Shown: one piece after another, positions 1-12,127 of the stretch
Layout: every line of letters starts with the position of its first letter
Numbering within the stretch: position 1 is the stretch's first letter
NCBI GenBank assembly: GCA_020081605.1
Contig: JAHREC010000011.1
Coordinates: 868,001-932,000, forward strand
DNA: 64,000 nucleotides
Direction: 5' to 3'
Origin: Albifimbria verrucaria
Lineage: Eukaryota; Ascomycota; Sordariomycetes; Hypocreales; Stachybotryaceae
Position numbers and translations under genes: made by a program
Notes under the pieces: model-generated
The model's input: the letters and a program-made list of their open reading frames with translations, nothing else
Databases searched by the model: none
Told to the model about the DNA's origin: nothing

Positions 1-626
1 GAGACTCCGTCTTGCTATTCCAAAACAGAACATATCTTTCGTGATCACGTATTCTCGTGTTGTGCTAAGTACCCTGACCCGACGGACGGGCCTTGCACGG
101 GCAGTTACAGCTCCTGCGAGGCCGTGGCACAGCTGGCCAATTACGATAACCATATGCAATGATTGCATGTGTGATTGCGCATGGCATGTGGCGCGAAATC
201 TTTTACCGATCATGTACTATAGTCTGTGCACTCACACCGGCACTCCCACCGGCTTCTCGAGAACCAGCTCCTGCAGGATTGTGGCACTGTTTACCCAATC
301 GAGCATAATGGAGCGCTGGTTACACGGCATACTCTTCCAAGACCCTGTAACCCCTATTGGACATGCAATAGCTTCTAGAAGCGGGCTCTCTATGTGTTTA
401 AGATTGCTATCTATTGCTTCTGAACCAACCTCAAAAGCAGCCCTGCCTGAATTTGGCGTCCGCGGTAACCCTACCTACGAGGACGCACCACGTGGGATTG
501 ACATCACTAATTAAGGCTCTATCGGCTCACATCCCACAACGTGCAAACAAGGACGCAAACAAGGACGCACACCAGGACGCACACCAGGACGCAAACCAGA
601 CAAGGAAAGCACACCAGACAGACAGG
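1..626. other. Intergenic, 5' side of window
   Basis: No gene is supported here. Open frames in this stretch are short, use no recognisable domain and overlap each other. The only structure is the short tandem repeat at 541-600, just upstream of the FAD oxidase. Confidence 0.5.
541..600. repeat. Short tandem repeat, 12-nt unit
   Basis: Imperfect repeats built on ACAAGGACGCAA and CACCAGGACGCA, about five units. It sits in the presumed promoter or 5' UTR of the FAD-linked oxidase. Translated it would give Asn/His-Lys/Gln-Asp-Ala repeats, but nothing shows that it is coding. Confidence 0.7.
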
Positions 627-2209
627 ATGGACAAGGCAAGCCCCTCACGGCTCGTCTCAGCATGTGTGAGTAACTCCTCTTCCTCCTTCTCTCGGTTTCT
701 CTGAGACGTTTCCATGCAGCCCGCTAACAGCCTGAAAGTGCTTGGCACTGTCAACTGTGCTTCCGGGAAAGACTGTTTTCCCCTCAAGCTCGGCATATGA
801 CTCGTCAATCAGCTCTTACTACTCTGCTACTGCAGCAGGCATACGCCCACAGTGCATCGTCACACCCGAGACGGCCGAGGACGTCTCGCTCGCTATACAC
901 ACCTTGACCTCCACCTCACGCTGCCACGGCGGAGACAAGAAGGAGGCATGCAAGTTTGCTGTTCGATCTGGCGGCCATGGCAGCATCCCTGACTCTGCCA
1001 ACATTGAGGGGGAGTAACTATTGACTTACGTGAGCTCAACTCCATCGACGTAAACGTTGATGCCGGCACAGTCTCAGTCGGTGCCGGAAACACCTGGGGT
1101 TCCGTGTACACCAAGCTAGATGAAGTGGACTTGAGCGTGGTTGGGGCCGGGGCGCCGATATTGGCGTAGGAGGGCTGGTCCTCGGAGGTGGCGTGTCGTA
1201 CTTCAGTCCTCGCTACGGTTGGGCTTCGGACATGGTCCGGGATTTCGAAGTGGTGCTTGCGAACGGCTCAATCATACATGCCAACGACCGTGAGAACCCA
1301 GATCTCCTATGGGCGCTCCGTGGAGGTAGCAACAATTTTGCCATTGTTACCAAGCTCGAACTACAGACATTCAAGCAGGGTACTTTCTGGGGGCCATTCG
1401 TTCCACCAAGGATCTACTTGGGCGGAAAACATACGGGAGTTTGCCAAGATCAGCTCCAAAGAACCTTATGATGAATTTGCACACATCATTACGAGCTTGA
1501 GCTTCACCAATGGCGCTGTGGCCATTGCAAACCATCTCGATTACACCAAGCCTGGTGCTACCGACCCACCAATCTTTGACGCAATCCGAAAGATACCCAG
1601 CATCTTCAATACTCTACGCGCTACCAAGGTGTCTGGACTGGCGGAGGAGATGAAAGGAGTGCAGACGTTCGGACAAAGGTATGTATCAACATCTTGGTTC
1701 ATGTGCATGACAGTGGCTAACTATCTACAAGGCAACTATGGGCTACCATCACCTTGAAGGCCGATGAAGCGGTGCTCAACGCAACCTATCATCGCTTCAG
1801 CGAGTCGCTCAACAGTGTTAGCGGAGTTGATGGCATCATTTGGACCATGTCTCTCGAGCCACTACCACATACTTTCTACACGAAGCATGCAAAGTTAAAC
1901 CCTTTTGGCTTCCAAGACCGCTCGGCACCTCTGGTTATTGCCATCTTAACTGGTAGCTATAACAAAGCCGCTGACGATTCCACAATCAAAAAGGCAACCA
2001 AGAAACTAATGAGCGCTGTTGAGGCTGATGCTAAGCTCCTGAATGCCTGGGATCCCTTCCTTTACATCAATGATGTTGCTCCTTGGCAAGATCCATATGC
2101 CACGTACGGTGAAAAGAATATGAAACGCTTACGAAACATTGCAAAGATGGTGGACCCCAATGAAGTTTTTGTTCATCAAGTTCCTGGTGGAGTCAAGTTT
2201 AAGCGATGA
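627..2209 (+). CDS. FAD-linked oxidoreductase (berberine bridge enzyme-like)
   Basis: A BBE-like flavoenzyme that oxidises small molecules using FAD; in fungi these are often secreted or tailor secondary metabolites. The FAD_binding_4 part shows RSGGHG, whose His is the usual 8-alpha-histidyl FAD anchor, then GGLVLGGGVSYFSPRYG and DLLWALRGGSNNFAIVTK. The BBE C-terminus ends in FVHQVPGGVKF. Inferred exons are 627-665, 739-1678 and 1732-2209; both introns have CTAAC branch sites (near 724 and 1717). The reading frame breaks three times, each repaired by one extra G in a G-run: about 1010-1014, 1142-1145 and 1389-1393. The second canonical covalent Cys is not seen; the equivalent position reads Ser. 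The 13-codon first exon is inferred only from splice signals. The family is clear, the substrate unknown. A P450 and a GMC oxidase follow on the same strand. Confidence 0.85.
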
Positions 2210-3350
2210 AGCGGTGCTATAAATGTTGGGGAGAGGAAAGGCAAGATGTATGCTCAGGCTGCTTATGGGAGATGAGACCATTTTGGATTTGTTTACAGCA
2301 CCCAGAACCTTTCCTGATCTGTTTTCAAGGTGGGCATAGCTGTGTAAGGGGTGCACTTTGTCTATTAGCTATTCACTTTCCATTCTGACGGTCGAATTAA
2401 AATTTTTAGACATGATATTGATAAATATATTATCCAATTTGAACTATAGGTAGACAATAGAATCAATTGTACCTAAAATTGCCTGTGTCAAGACCTCAGA
2501 TTGAGCGTTGAAAACGAATTGGTCTTGTGTAACATCTCCTTATTCCACATGTCATTGGATGGCATGGATCGGACCTGATCGTATCCTGGCGAATGAATTT
2601 GTAGTGTAATTGTGCGGCCGGAATTCGCCAACAACCTGGACCAATTCGGAAGTTTCATCGGAAATGAAGGCATTGTCATCAGCATTCGCCAAGCTGTCGA
2701 AGCCTCTTCCTCTGAGCAAGCCTGCGGCTGGCTATGAGTCAAAACGTTGTAGCTTCCCAGTAGGATTTCGACCTAGAACAATTCTGTCTGTATTGTTCGA
2801 CACCTCCTACGCCGCACGGCTGTCGCCACATTTTTCTGACATGCAGGCAATGCTACGCTGCAATGCTGGTAGTTGCTGAAAGTGCTATCGGTTGCTACGC
2901 CGCACGACGACGTTAACCAAAGTCCAATTGAAATTCATAATATGCCGCTTAAATCACCGATGCACGTTTCATTCGATATGGGGGCCAAACAAGGTGATTG
3001 GCATGCATATGGATCTGATACGGTCTTAGCCGAACAAAGCTGGTGAAAGTATGAGTGCCAGGTTTGGGTGCTGGTGGGCAAGTGATTGCGAAGGCCTGAA
3101 CTGAATCAGGCTAATCGCGCACATCCAAGGAGTCAACCTATTGTTACGGGTTATTCTTGTGCGAGAAGGATCTGTTCACCGGGGAATGTACGGCCCTTCC
3201 TTGTTTCTTAGTTGCACGCCCCTTAGCATCAGGCTCCTATGACTTGCAAGAGATAAGAACGTATTGATCGAATACTCTGGCTATACCTTCCGGTTCGCCA
3301 CCAGGTTGAGTCAACACCAAATGACATGTTGAGACATCTTAATTTTCAAC
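2210..3350. other. Intergenic
   Basis: AT-rich 3' flank of the FAD oxidase followed by the P450 promoter. I see no coding frame with family similarity, no RNA gene and no clear repeat. Confidence 0.5.
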
Positions 3351-5042
3351 ATGATGTTACTTTACGTATTATCCCTATTGGCTGTCGTGCTGGTGTACGT
3401 GCCTAGTCTATGGCAGCAATGGACCAAAAGGAAAGGCGAGCCACCTACTATCGAGAATACTGTACCGTTTCTGTCAACCATTTATCAAATATTGAAGCAC
3501 CGTGCAGACTTTTACTTACGCATGAGGTTAGTTCGCGATTTATCTAACCAACCTGTTGTTTTTCGAAAGGGATGATCTTCAATGGGCTCTGAAACTTTCT
3601 CAGTGTGATAAGAGGATTGGTTTTGAACATGTGAGACTAATTCAAAAGCAGGATCAAACATGGCTTGCCAATATACACGTTGAATCTTCCCGGACTACGA
3701 GTTTATATCGTGAATACAGCACCGCTCGTTGCGGCTGTTCACAAGCAACACAAGGCTCTTGATTTCAATCCTACCATGGTTGAGATCATCAAAGATATAA
3801 CAGGGCTGAATGAAAACACCTATCAGGTCATGACTCACGGTTTAGCCTCAGATGATGGATTTCTCTTGGGCTTCAACAGAGCCCTTCAACAAGCCGTAGC
3901 TCCTGGGGCTGGTTTGGATCTAATGATCCTGAATGCATCTCAATCTTTCCTCGGTTCACTAAATGCCGTGAGGGACGGAGGGGCACGCCAGGTCTCAATG
4001 TATAGCTGGATACGCGGTGAAGTCCTAGTGGCTACCACGGATGCTGTTTACGGGCCTAAAACCCCTTTCGAGATCCAGCAGTCGCCACATCTTGGCAGTA
4101 AGATTTGGCCCACAATCATGAAAGCATTCGAAAAGACAGTACTAACATAATGAGTAGCAAGTTTGAAAAAGCTCTGCAGCGCTTGTTGTCAAGATCCTGC
4201 CAAGATTCCTGGCAGGCATGACGGTGGAAGCACGAGAGCATGTCACACAGGCATTTGTCAACTACTTCTGCAGTGGCGGACATAACGAAGCATCTGATCT
4301 AGTCAAGGCACGGTTTGAGTTTATTTCAAAGGTTCACAACATCAAGGACCTGAGGCAAATCTCGAGAATGGAAGTGGCAGGTGCTCTTGGACTCATTTCA
4401 AATACTATACCGGCTTGCTTCTGGATTCTCTATCACGTCGTCTCAGATCCTGCCCTTTTAGCTGAATGCATGTCCGAGTTAGAGTCATGCATTCAAAAGA
4501 AAGGCAATGTCAATTATCTAGACATCAAGTCTATCAAAACATCTTGCCCCACGCTGACATCAACATCCCACGAAGTCTTGCGGTTCTACGGAGTGCAACT
4601 TTCTGTCAGAAAGGTCGTGGAAGACCATATGCTCGATGAAGAATTTTTCTTAAAGAAAGACAGCTATGTCATTGTTCCATCAGCGGTGCAGCATTTTGAC
4701 AAATCTCTGTGGGGATGGATGTTGACAAGTTCGACCCAAAGAGGTTTATGCGGGCGGCGATGAGTGGCAATGCATCAAAGAACATAGGCAGCCGAGTTGG
4801 GTTTCATGGTTTCGGGGAGGACGTCACTTATGTCCTGGTCGGCATTTTGCAATGGCGGAGATTATGTCCTTTGTTGCACTCATAATCTTACAGTTTGACA
4901 TTACTCCAGTAAAGGAGTGTGGGCAGCTCCGAAATCAAGGAAATTATCGTCAATGGGGACAACAACAACACTTCCAGACCACGACCTGGATATTATACTT
5001 ACGCCCCGGACTGGACAGAAGGCATTGTTTGTTGTGCGTTAG
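3351..5042 (+). CDS. Cytochrome P450 monooxygenase
   Basis: A membrane-anchored haem-thiolate monooxygenase, probably of the ER. An N-terminal hydrophobic anchor (residues 1-20) precedes a charged stretch. The I-helix region reads GLISNTIPACFW, the NT-P type found in CYP7/CYP8-like fungal P450s, without the usual acid-Thr pair. The ExxR helix is HEVLRFYG and the PERF-type motif is FDPKRF. The haem loop, after restoring one G at 4814-4817, is FGGGRHLCPGRHFA with the Cys ligand. Introns are inferred at 3527-3651 and less surely at 4098-4179. Further single-G losses are needed near 4713 (W-G-M-D-V-D) and near 4914 to reach the normal P450 C-terminus and the stop at 5040-5042. All breaks are -1. 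The gene lies between two other oxidases, so a metabolic cluster is possible. The substrate is unknown. Confidence 0.88.
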
Positions 5043-6086
5043 TTCAGCCTGAGAATAAGCGTTGTACAACGTTGGGCTAGGATGGTAGGCAGTCAGAATT
5101 CCCGTTACATAGGCTTACCTTGATATAAGTTAATTCAGTGGAAAGCATCAATGCAATACTCTGACCATTGTGTTACGGTTCCCTGGTGTATATGGCGAGG
5201 TATCGACTCATGGCAATATGGTCGATATAGTGAAGAGTTCTTCCTAGATTGCTTTGATCAGGGCCAAAGTCGACCAGCATTTGCTTTGATATTGACGAGC
5301 ATCGTTATGAAAAGCTCACAAGAGCTTCTCGGAGCATGTTCCATCTAGCTTAGCGTGAGGAGTTCAAGCATATATCATTTTGACTTCAGCCGCTTTTCAC
5401 CCGAGTGGTTGATATATCTGGGGTAATTGCACGGAAGAACATGTCGGCATGAATAGACAAGCAAAGCGGTAGCAATGATTTACCGTTGTAGATCATTACT
5501 TGCTTGGTGGCTTGGCACTCTCGTCGGCGTCTAAGCAACGAAAGATCAGCCAATATATTGTCTATTCCATTTCTCCAGTTTCGAACCATTTTCAAAATAC
5601 AGTGGAAAGATGTTTGATTGGAAATAGTGTCGTCTTATTGCATAAGCGTGCGTCCCAAATGCCTTTTCGAGTATTGATGATATTACGATCCGTGGCATAG
5701 TATCACCTGGCCATTACATGATTTCAACATCCCATCAATCGCCAACAACTCGAAAATGCCAAGAGTGGATAACCCCGAGACATGGCATTAGACATTCGTC
5801 CAACCTCGTTTCCCTTCCACCGAGCTTCAGACATTCTGTAGATTGGACCGAAGAATGAATTGTTTGGATCCGCGGGAAATGGCACCCCCGCATCTCTTTT
5901 CGGTGATGGGGCTTTCACTTCTTGGCTGCATTAGCAATAGCATCTGGTGTCCTCCGGACTATGTCCTATGTAGACAGGAGTCTTACAGCTGCGCATATTT
6001 CTCATTCATATTAAAGTCTCATACAGTCTGGCCTTGATTTCCTACCATGAACGAAGCCACAGGCCGAAGAAAATAAAACCCAAAAC
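5043..6086. other. Intergenic
   Basis: About 1 kb between the P450 and the GMC oxidase. Only short unsupported frames; no repeat or RNA gene recognised. Confidence 0.5.
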
Positions 6087-8187
6087 ATGTCATTGAAGAC
6101 TACTGTACTGACGGCCTTGGCATTTGCTGGGCGCTTGGCGTTGGCCTGGCCAAGACCACCTTTGCACGCTCGTATCCTCGAACGACAAGTCGACGTTGAG
6201 GACGAATATGACTACATTATCATCGGTGGTGGCACCTCTGGCTTGACAGTAGGAGACCGACTGACTGAGAATGGAGACTGCAAGTTGGAAACATCGAAAA
6301 CAAATATGTTGATATTGCTAACAGTCTAGCAGATACGGTGCTGGTAATTGAATATGGCCAATATCGTGCGTGGAGACTCATCAATACTTACACTTGGTCA
6401 TTACTGACTATGTCCAGACACCGCAACTGGCATGCATTCTAGTCGCATGTTCAACATCACCTCAGAGCGCAGCCCGGAACTCGGCAACAGGCAGTTCTCC
6501 GTTGGTATTGGGTGTGCTGTTGGAGGAAGTTCCATTGTCAACGGCCAAGTCATGCAGCGTGGAACAAAGCCAGAGTATGATGCCTGGAAGGAACTTGGTG
6601 GCCCAGACTCGACATGGGATTGGAACGGTTTGCTACCGTACTTTAGAAAGGTATGTTGTATTTCAACCACTGGCCTTGGCGCGCTTTACGTCAATGGTGA
6701 TTAACGGTTACAGGGAATCACTCTGAGTCCGCCTAATCCAGAAGTCGCCAAAGAATTCAATGTCAAATACGACATGAACTATTGGGGCACCGAAACGCCC
6801 ATCTATGCTGCATATGGCAATGGCAGACCAGCAAATGTCACAAGTGAGCGCCCTACCTTGATGTAAATAGAGCAAAGACTAACACCGGCCAAGAGTTACT
6901 CTACAATGCCATGGCATCTATCCCCAACATGAATATTGCCAAAGACTCCGGCTCCGGCGAAAATGGCCTATACTGGTACTCCACGTCGCATATTCCAGGC
7001 ACCAATCTGCGATCGTACGCTCGGACTGGTCATTGGGACAATATTACTCGGGACAATTACGAGCTTATCGTGGGCACCAAGGTAAATCGCATTCTGTTTG
7101 ACAAGGACTTGACAGCAACTGGCGTTCAGTTTGTTCCGGTCAACAACGCAGGCGCCCAGCCCAGGACAGTCAAAGCAAGACGCGAAGTCATTCTCGCTGC
7201 GGGCACTATCCATACTCCTCAGATTCTCCAATTGAGCGGTATTGGTCCTAGCGCTGCATTAAAGACCGCCGGCATCGAAGTAAAGGTCGATTTGCCCGGT
7301 GTTGGTTCGAATTTCCAAGACCACAGCTACATCCCATTTATTGGCTACCAATGTGAGTATTGCTTGTTCTATTATTGGCCTTGTTATAGATGCTAACATC
7401 TCTACAGGGGAACCAGCCCTGGCGGTAGTACTGGAGGCGGCATGGTCGGGTTTCCAAACCTGCTTGCTCAGGTTGGTCTTCCGGTGTTGTCGCCCGACAA
7501 TTACAAAAATATTACATCGAGGTACAAGTCGCAGAATCCTACTTCTCATCTTCCCTCGTCATACACGCCCGAGCAGGTCGAGGGCTACCGTCAGCAGCAA
7601 GCTGTGTTCGCACGGCTGTTGCAGAGTCCCGACACCACGGTCAACTCCATGATGATGAATGGCCCCGGAGGTTCTATCCAAAACTTGCATCCCCTTTCAC
7701 GCGGCATCGTCTCGCTCAATCCCACCAATCCCGAGGGTGAAGTGATTGTCGACTACCGCGCCGCAAGCAATGGTCTTGATCTCGAAGTCATGGTTGAGAA
7801 TATCCGGTTCATGAGGCGATACATGGCAACTGAAGTCTTCAAGCCCTACGCGCCTCGAGAAATCCTGCCAGGTGCCAATACTCAGACCACGGCACAACTC
7901 ATTACATGGGCTAGGAATCAAATCATTCCTTCCGTTTACCACCCTGTCGGTACCTGTGCCAAGGTTCCTCGCAACCACGGTGGTTGTGTAGACGAACAGC
8001 TTTTGGTATACGGCACTCGTAAGCTGTCCGTCATTGATGCCAGTATAATGCCTACACTCGTCGGCGCAACTACGCAAATGACGGTGTATGCCGTGGCAGA
8101 AAAGGTACGCCCATTTAGAAGTATGAAAGATACATTGCTAAGACTAGGCAGGCCGCGGACATTATTAAGAAACGCACATTCGATTGA
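6087..8187 (+). CDS. Secreted GMC-family FAD oxidoreductase (aryl-alcohol oxidase-like)
   Basis: A glucose-methanol-choline flavoenzyme that oxidises alcohols using FAD. It starts with a signal peptide (SLKTTVLTALAFAGRLALA) and then the FAD motif YIIIGGGTSG. GMC signatures are GGSSIVNGQ, AAGTIHTPQILQLSGIGP and the catalytic-His region VYHPVGTCAKVP. The C-terminus runs through ASIMPTLVGATTQMTVYAVAEKAADII to the stop at 8185-8187. Seven exons fit, with introns 6280-6332, 6366-6417, 6651-6713, 6844-6893, 7353-7407 and 8105-8151. The first is a GC-AG intron. One -1 G loss is inferred at the acceptor of the fifth intron (7407-7410); otherwise the frame is intact. The length, about 600 aa, is normal. 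The second active-site His/Asn of the family is not obvious. Confidence 0.9.
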
Positions 8188-8849
8188 TCGATCTGTGGTA
8201 GGGTCATGGTACAGGAGAGGGGTCATACTGTGAGTGAAATAGGGAACAATGAGTAAGAAGGTAAAGAGTTAATGAGGCAAGCCATGGCATCGTTATAAAT
8301 TAAATGATTGAAGTCAAGATTGTTGCATGGGTTACTTACGAGATGGATGACCTATAACTTCGATTATCGGCTATGACAGCGGTAATACATCACAAGTGCA
8401 TTCACTTGCTTCTATCTTCATTGTCGAGCAGTATTAATTCCTACCAATACCAAATTTCTCAAACTGATCCAAAATAACCAATAGCCTGACATGACAGTTG
8501 ACTCTTCTGTTGAGTAACCCTAAACAGTGTACATTTGCCAGATAATTCAGTGCAACACGTTAGGTTCAGGGTAATTTCCAAATATTAATGTATTTGGCGG
8601 TTGTGCGAAATTACAATGTGTTCTAGGCCCCGTTGCAACGTTCCGCTCAAGCTAATCGCCAGGAACCTGGAATCCTTCGAAATTACTCCAGACATGCTTG
8701 AAGCTGTGAAAGTGTGGAGAACCCCAGGGTCTCTGAGCAATCAGAACACGGCCAGTCTGCCCACGATGGTTGCACCAATTTTGTCTACACTCCCTTTTCA
8801 GTATTCACGTTGCACCAGTTCCCTAAGTCTGCCTTTCACCAGCTCAATC
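8188..8849. other. Intergenic
   Basis: AT-rich spacer between the GMC oxidase and the LysM gene; nothing recognised. Confidence 0.5.
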
Positions 8850-9821
8850 ATGCCAGCGCTTCGGGTGTTTTCATTTATTACATTTATTACCATTGCCTCA
8901 TTTCTCCCTGGTACTTTTGCTGAGGAAGAAGAAGAAGAAGGCTGCGCACCTTACAGGTGGGAGAACCCAGACGCTGTGCCCGATGTCGTGAGCTACTCGA
9001 GACCAAAAATCACACAGTCTCCCAGAAGACATGTTGAACCACAGGCGGGCGATGTTCACTGCCGCTACTGGACTGAGACATACGGCCAAGTCGGTCCAGA
9101 CTCTTGTTCTCAGCTGGCTCAATCATACCAAATCTCAATTGAAAAGTTCTGGATGCTCAACCCTGAGCTTGCGCCGTCGTGCGAGGGAATTGCTCCGTAC
9201 ACCGAATATTGTGTTGCCGGATGTGAGTTCTCAACCCGTTCGTTACGACTGTTAATGACATGCTGAGTTGAAAAGTCATCGAACCGCTTAGAGCTGTAGA
9301 TGGACTTTGTGGACCACTGCATCACGGCGCCACCTGCATTGGATCGAGGTTTGGCCAATGTTGCAATTCAAAGACTTGGAAGTGTGGCGGGACACAGTAA
9401 GTTCAGCCAACCGTCGGACCGATTTCAAATCGTTCTAGAATTTGCTAACACAACTTTCCGCAGACGGGACTGTTCCCCTGACATTTGCTACGAGGGCACG
9501 TGTCTTCCACACGTCGAGTTCACTACCGACGGCACATGTGGTTACGATCCTAACTACGGGCTCCTGAGCTGTGCAGGTGAATGGGGAGACTGCTGCAACC
9601 TCTTGGGCAAATGCGGTACTGGTGACGAGTATTGCGGCGAAGCCATATGTCAGTCAGGCAACTGCGCCAGTCCGAACGTTGCTCTTCTCCATGCCCCAGT
9701 AAAATGGAATAGCGGCAAGCGTAGACTGGGGCGAGATGATGACTGGCTGTGTTATCATTTCATGTCTGATTACCTAGTGCTGCGACAAAATCCAGATAGT
9801 CGATGCGAAAAAGAAATATAA
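8850..9821 (+). CDS. Secreted LysM plus chitin-binding type 1 (CBM18) protein
   Basis: A probable extracellular chitin-binding protein. It opens with a signal peptide (residues about 2-24, ending TFA) and an acidic EEEEEE stretch. A LysM-type domain at about 65-120 reads CRYWTETYGQ...CSQLAQSYQIS...FWMLNPEL. Two Cys-rich hevein-like modules follow: one from DGLCGPLHHGATC through GQCCNS, the other from DGTCGYDPNYG through GDCCN to YCG. Introns are 9223-9275 and 9397-9463 and splice in frame without any repair. LysM proteins can act as effectors that bind chitin fragments and blunt host chitin perception, or they can shield the wall; which applies here is inference. The ATG at 8850 is chosen because it starts the signal peptide. 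Confidence 0.85.
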
Positions 9822-10297
9822 ATATTACGTTTGTTTGCCACGAACCCCGTTTCTCGGACCCAAACGTCATGTTAACTCCAAGTCTTCAATTCCGGCACAT
9901 GTAAAATTAGTTATCGCAGATATAAAACAAAAATTTAAGTATTATTAGTCACCAATTGTCGGAACGTGCCGTGTTTGATGTAGCTCTCCCATAGTCAGAT
10001 CGGTCTCGGGATCGTGTCTCGCTTTCGAGGGACAATGCGCTTGGCGTTAAAACATAGCATCACAATCACAGTCACTAATCGGATTTCTCCATTTGCCCCG
10101 ATCGTGGCTGCAATGTTTCTGAAGGCTTACCAAACCATTCAGCGGCAATCGTGTGCCGGCATCAACTCATATAAGGACCATGGTTTGATCATGGCTACAA
10201 ATATCATTCATCACCACCGCTCATTTCCAATCTCATTAATTACACTCACTCATATACCAACTACAGCCATATCTTTCTCAGTAATAATACTTTTACA
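9822..10297. other. Intergenic, promoter of the repeat protein
   Basis: No gene. The last 60 bases before the ATG at 10298 are A/C/T-rich, as is usual for fungal 5' leaders. Confidence 0.4.
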
Positions 10298-12127
10298 ATG
10301 AAGTCTAATACTTTTGCTTCGCTCGTTCTTACCGCCGCCACGGCTTTGGCTATTCCACCTTATTACCAAGCTAACACGAGTGTGCCGATTGAGCATGTGT
10401 CTAAGACGAGCTCATATCCAACAATCGAGAGCGTTCATACCTCCCAGCAGTATAAGCCAGTTGAGCATACTCCAGCACCAAAGTACACACCAGTTGTGGA
10501 ACCTCCTAAGCATTATGCACCACCGGTTGTGCAAGCTCCCAAGAACTACACACCACCAGTTGTGGAAGCTCCCAAGCATTATGCACTACCAGTGGAAGTT
10601 CCTAAGCACTACACGCCACCAGTTGTGGAAGCTCCCAAGAACTACACCCCGCCAGTGGAAGCTCCTAAGCACTATGCACCACCAGTTATAGAAGCTCCTA
10701 AGAACTATACACCACCAGTTGTGGAAGCTCCTAAGCACTACACGCCACCAGTTGTGGAAGCTCCCAAGAACTACACCCCGCCAGTGGAAGCTCCTAAGCA
10801 CTATGCACCACCAGTTGTGGAAGTTCCCAAGAACTACACACCACCAGTTGTGGAAGCTCCTAAGCACTATGCACCACCAGTTATAGAAGCTCCTAAGAAC
10901 TATACACCACCAGTTGTGGAAGCTCCTAAGCACTACACGCCACCAGTTGTGGAAGCTCCCAAGAACTACACCCCGCCAGTGGAAGCTCCTAAGCACTATG
11001 CACCACCAGTTGTGGAAGTTCCCAAGACCTACACACCACCAGTGGAAGCTCCTAAGCATTATACACCACCCGTTGTGGAAGCTCCTAAGAACTACACACC
11101 ACCCGTTGTTCAAGCTCCCAAGAACTACACACCACCAGTGGAAGCTCCTAAGCATTATGCACTACCAGTTAAGGCGGTTCCTGAGCCAAAGTATACACCA
11201 ATCCATACCAGCCAGGATTCTCCCAAGTACGTGGCCCGTGACTATGCGCCTGCGCCAAAGTACGTCGACCCGCACCCCCTGTCGTCCCCCTGTCGTCGTC
11301 CCTGTCTACAACCCGGTTCAACCTTCGTATGAACAAATCAGTAAGCCGGTCTCAGGCGGATCTAAAGGGTCAACTGGCACAACCGGTAGCTCTACAGGCT
11401 CCTCTGGCTCGACAAGTAATTCAAAGGGCCCATCGCCCGTTGGTGGTGCCGGCTCATTGGTTAGTGGCCTTACGGATGCATTGACTGGAGGTCTTGCAGG
11501 CTCCTTGGTCCAGGGTGTTACGGGCGCATTGAGTGGTGGAGCTGCAGGTCCTGTGCTTGGCACTGCTACAGGCGCGTTGACCGGAGGTGCTGCGGGCCCC
11601 GTGGTTAGTGGTGCCACGGGCGCGTTGACTGGAGGAGCTGCAGCCCCTGTACTTAGCGGAGCTACAGGCGCATTGACTGGAGGTGTTGCAGGTCCCGTGC
11701 TCGGCGCTGCCACGGGCGCGGCGACGGGAGGCGGCGCCGACTCATTAGTTGCCGGTGCTACGGACGCAGTCACCGGAGGCGGCGCTGGCTCATTAGTCGG
11801 CGGTGCTACAGATGCGGTTACTGGAGGTTCTGCGGACTCGCTGGTTAGCGGTGCTACAAACGCGGTGACTGGAGGGGCTGCGGACTCATTAGTCGGCGGT
11901 GCTACGGACGCATTGACTGGGGATCCCCAAACTCGGCACTTGACGTTGCCACAGGTCCGCTAACTGGTGGTACAACGAGCCCAGTCAGCTCAACTGGCAG
12001 TGGAGCTGGCTCATCTAACAACGCCGCGGTCAGCAACGTCGTCGACAATGTTGTGGGCGGGACCCGAGGCAATGGAGTGACCCAGGGTGTGACAGGCGCG
12101 ACAGTCCCCAGGCTTCCTCGGATGTAA
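10298..12127 (+). CDS. Secreted proline-rich plus Gly/Ala/Thr-repeat protein, cell-wall type
   Basis: No known family is recognised. The protein has a signal peptide (KSNTFASLVLTAATALA), then 21 copies of a short [AVP]PK[HNT]Y-x-PPV unit. Nine copies read APKNYT or VPKNYT, giving an N-glycosylation sequon each time. A Ser/Gly/Thr linker follows, then 11 copies of a 16-residue unit such as GATDAVTGGSADSLVS. The composition resembles glycosylated wall, adhesin or spore-coat proteins. Three -1 losses are needed to read through: two C-runs near 11274-11278 and 11284-11289 (6 to 5), and a G-run near 11919-11922 (5 to 4). With these the frame runs to ATG-TAA at 12122-12127, about 610 aa. No GPI signal or transmembrane anchor is evident at the end, which is PRLPRM. 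Confidence 0.75.
10491..11169 (+). repeat. Proline-rich minisatellite, 30-39-nt units
   Basis: Coding tandem array of the [AVP]PK[HN]Y unit, 21 copies. A higher-order pattern exists: the five-unit block starting with PPVIEAPKNYTPP is repeated almost unchanged (nucleotide starts near 10680 and 10870). This suggests recent unequal exchange or slippage. Confidence 0.9.
11467..11998 (+). repeat. 48-nt coding repeat, 16-aa units, 11 copies
   Basis: Units have the form GATxAxTGGxAxSLVx. The first and last units are the most divergent and the middle ones most alike. Repeat length is constant at 16 residues, unlike the variable proline-rich array upstream. Confidence 0.85.

Noticed and set aside
10586..11155. 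A repetitive minus-strand frame, Trp/Val/Leu-rich
   Set aside because: Antisense of the proline-rich repeats; the periodicity is inherited from the plus strand.
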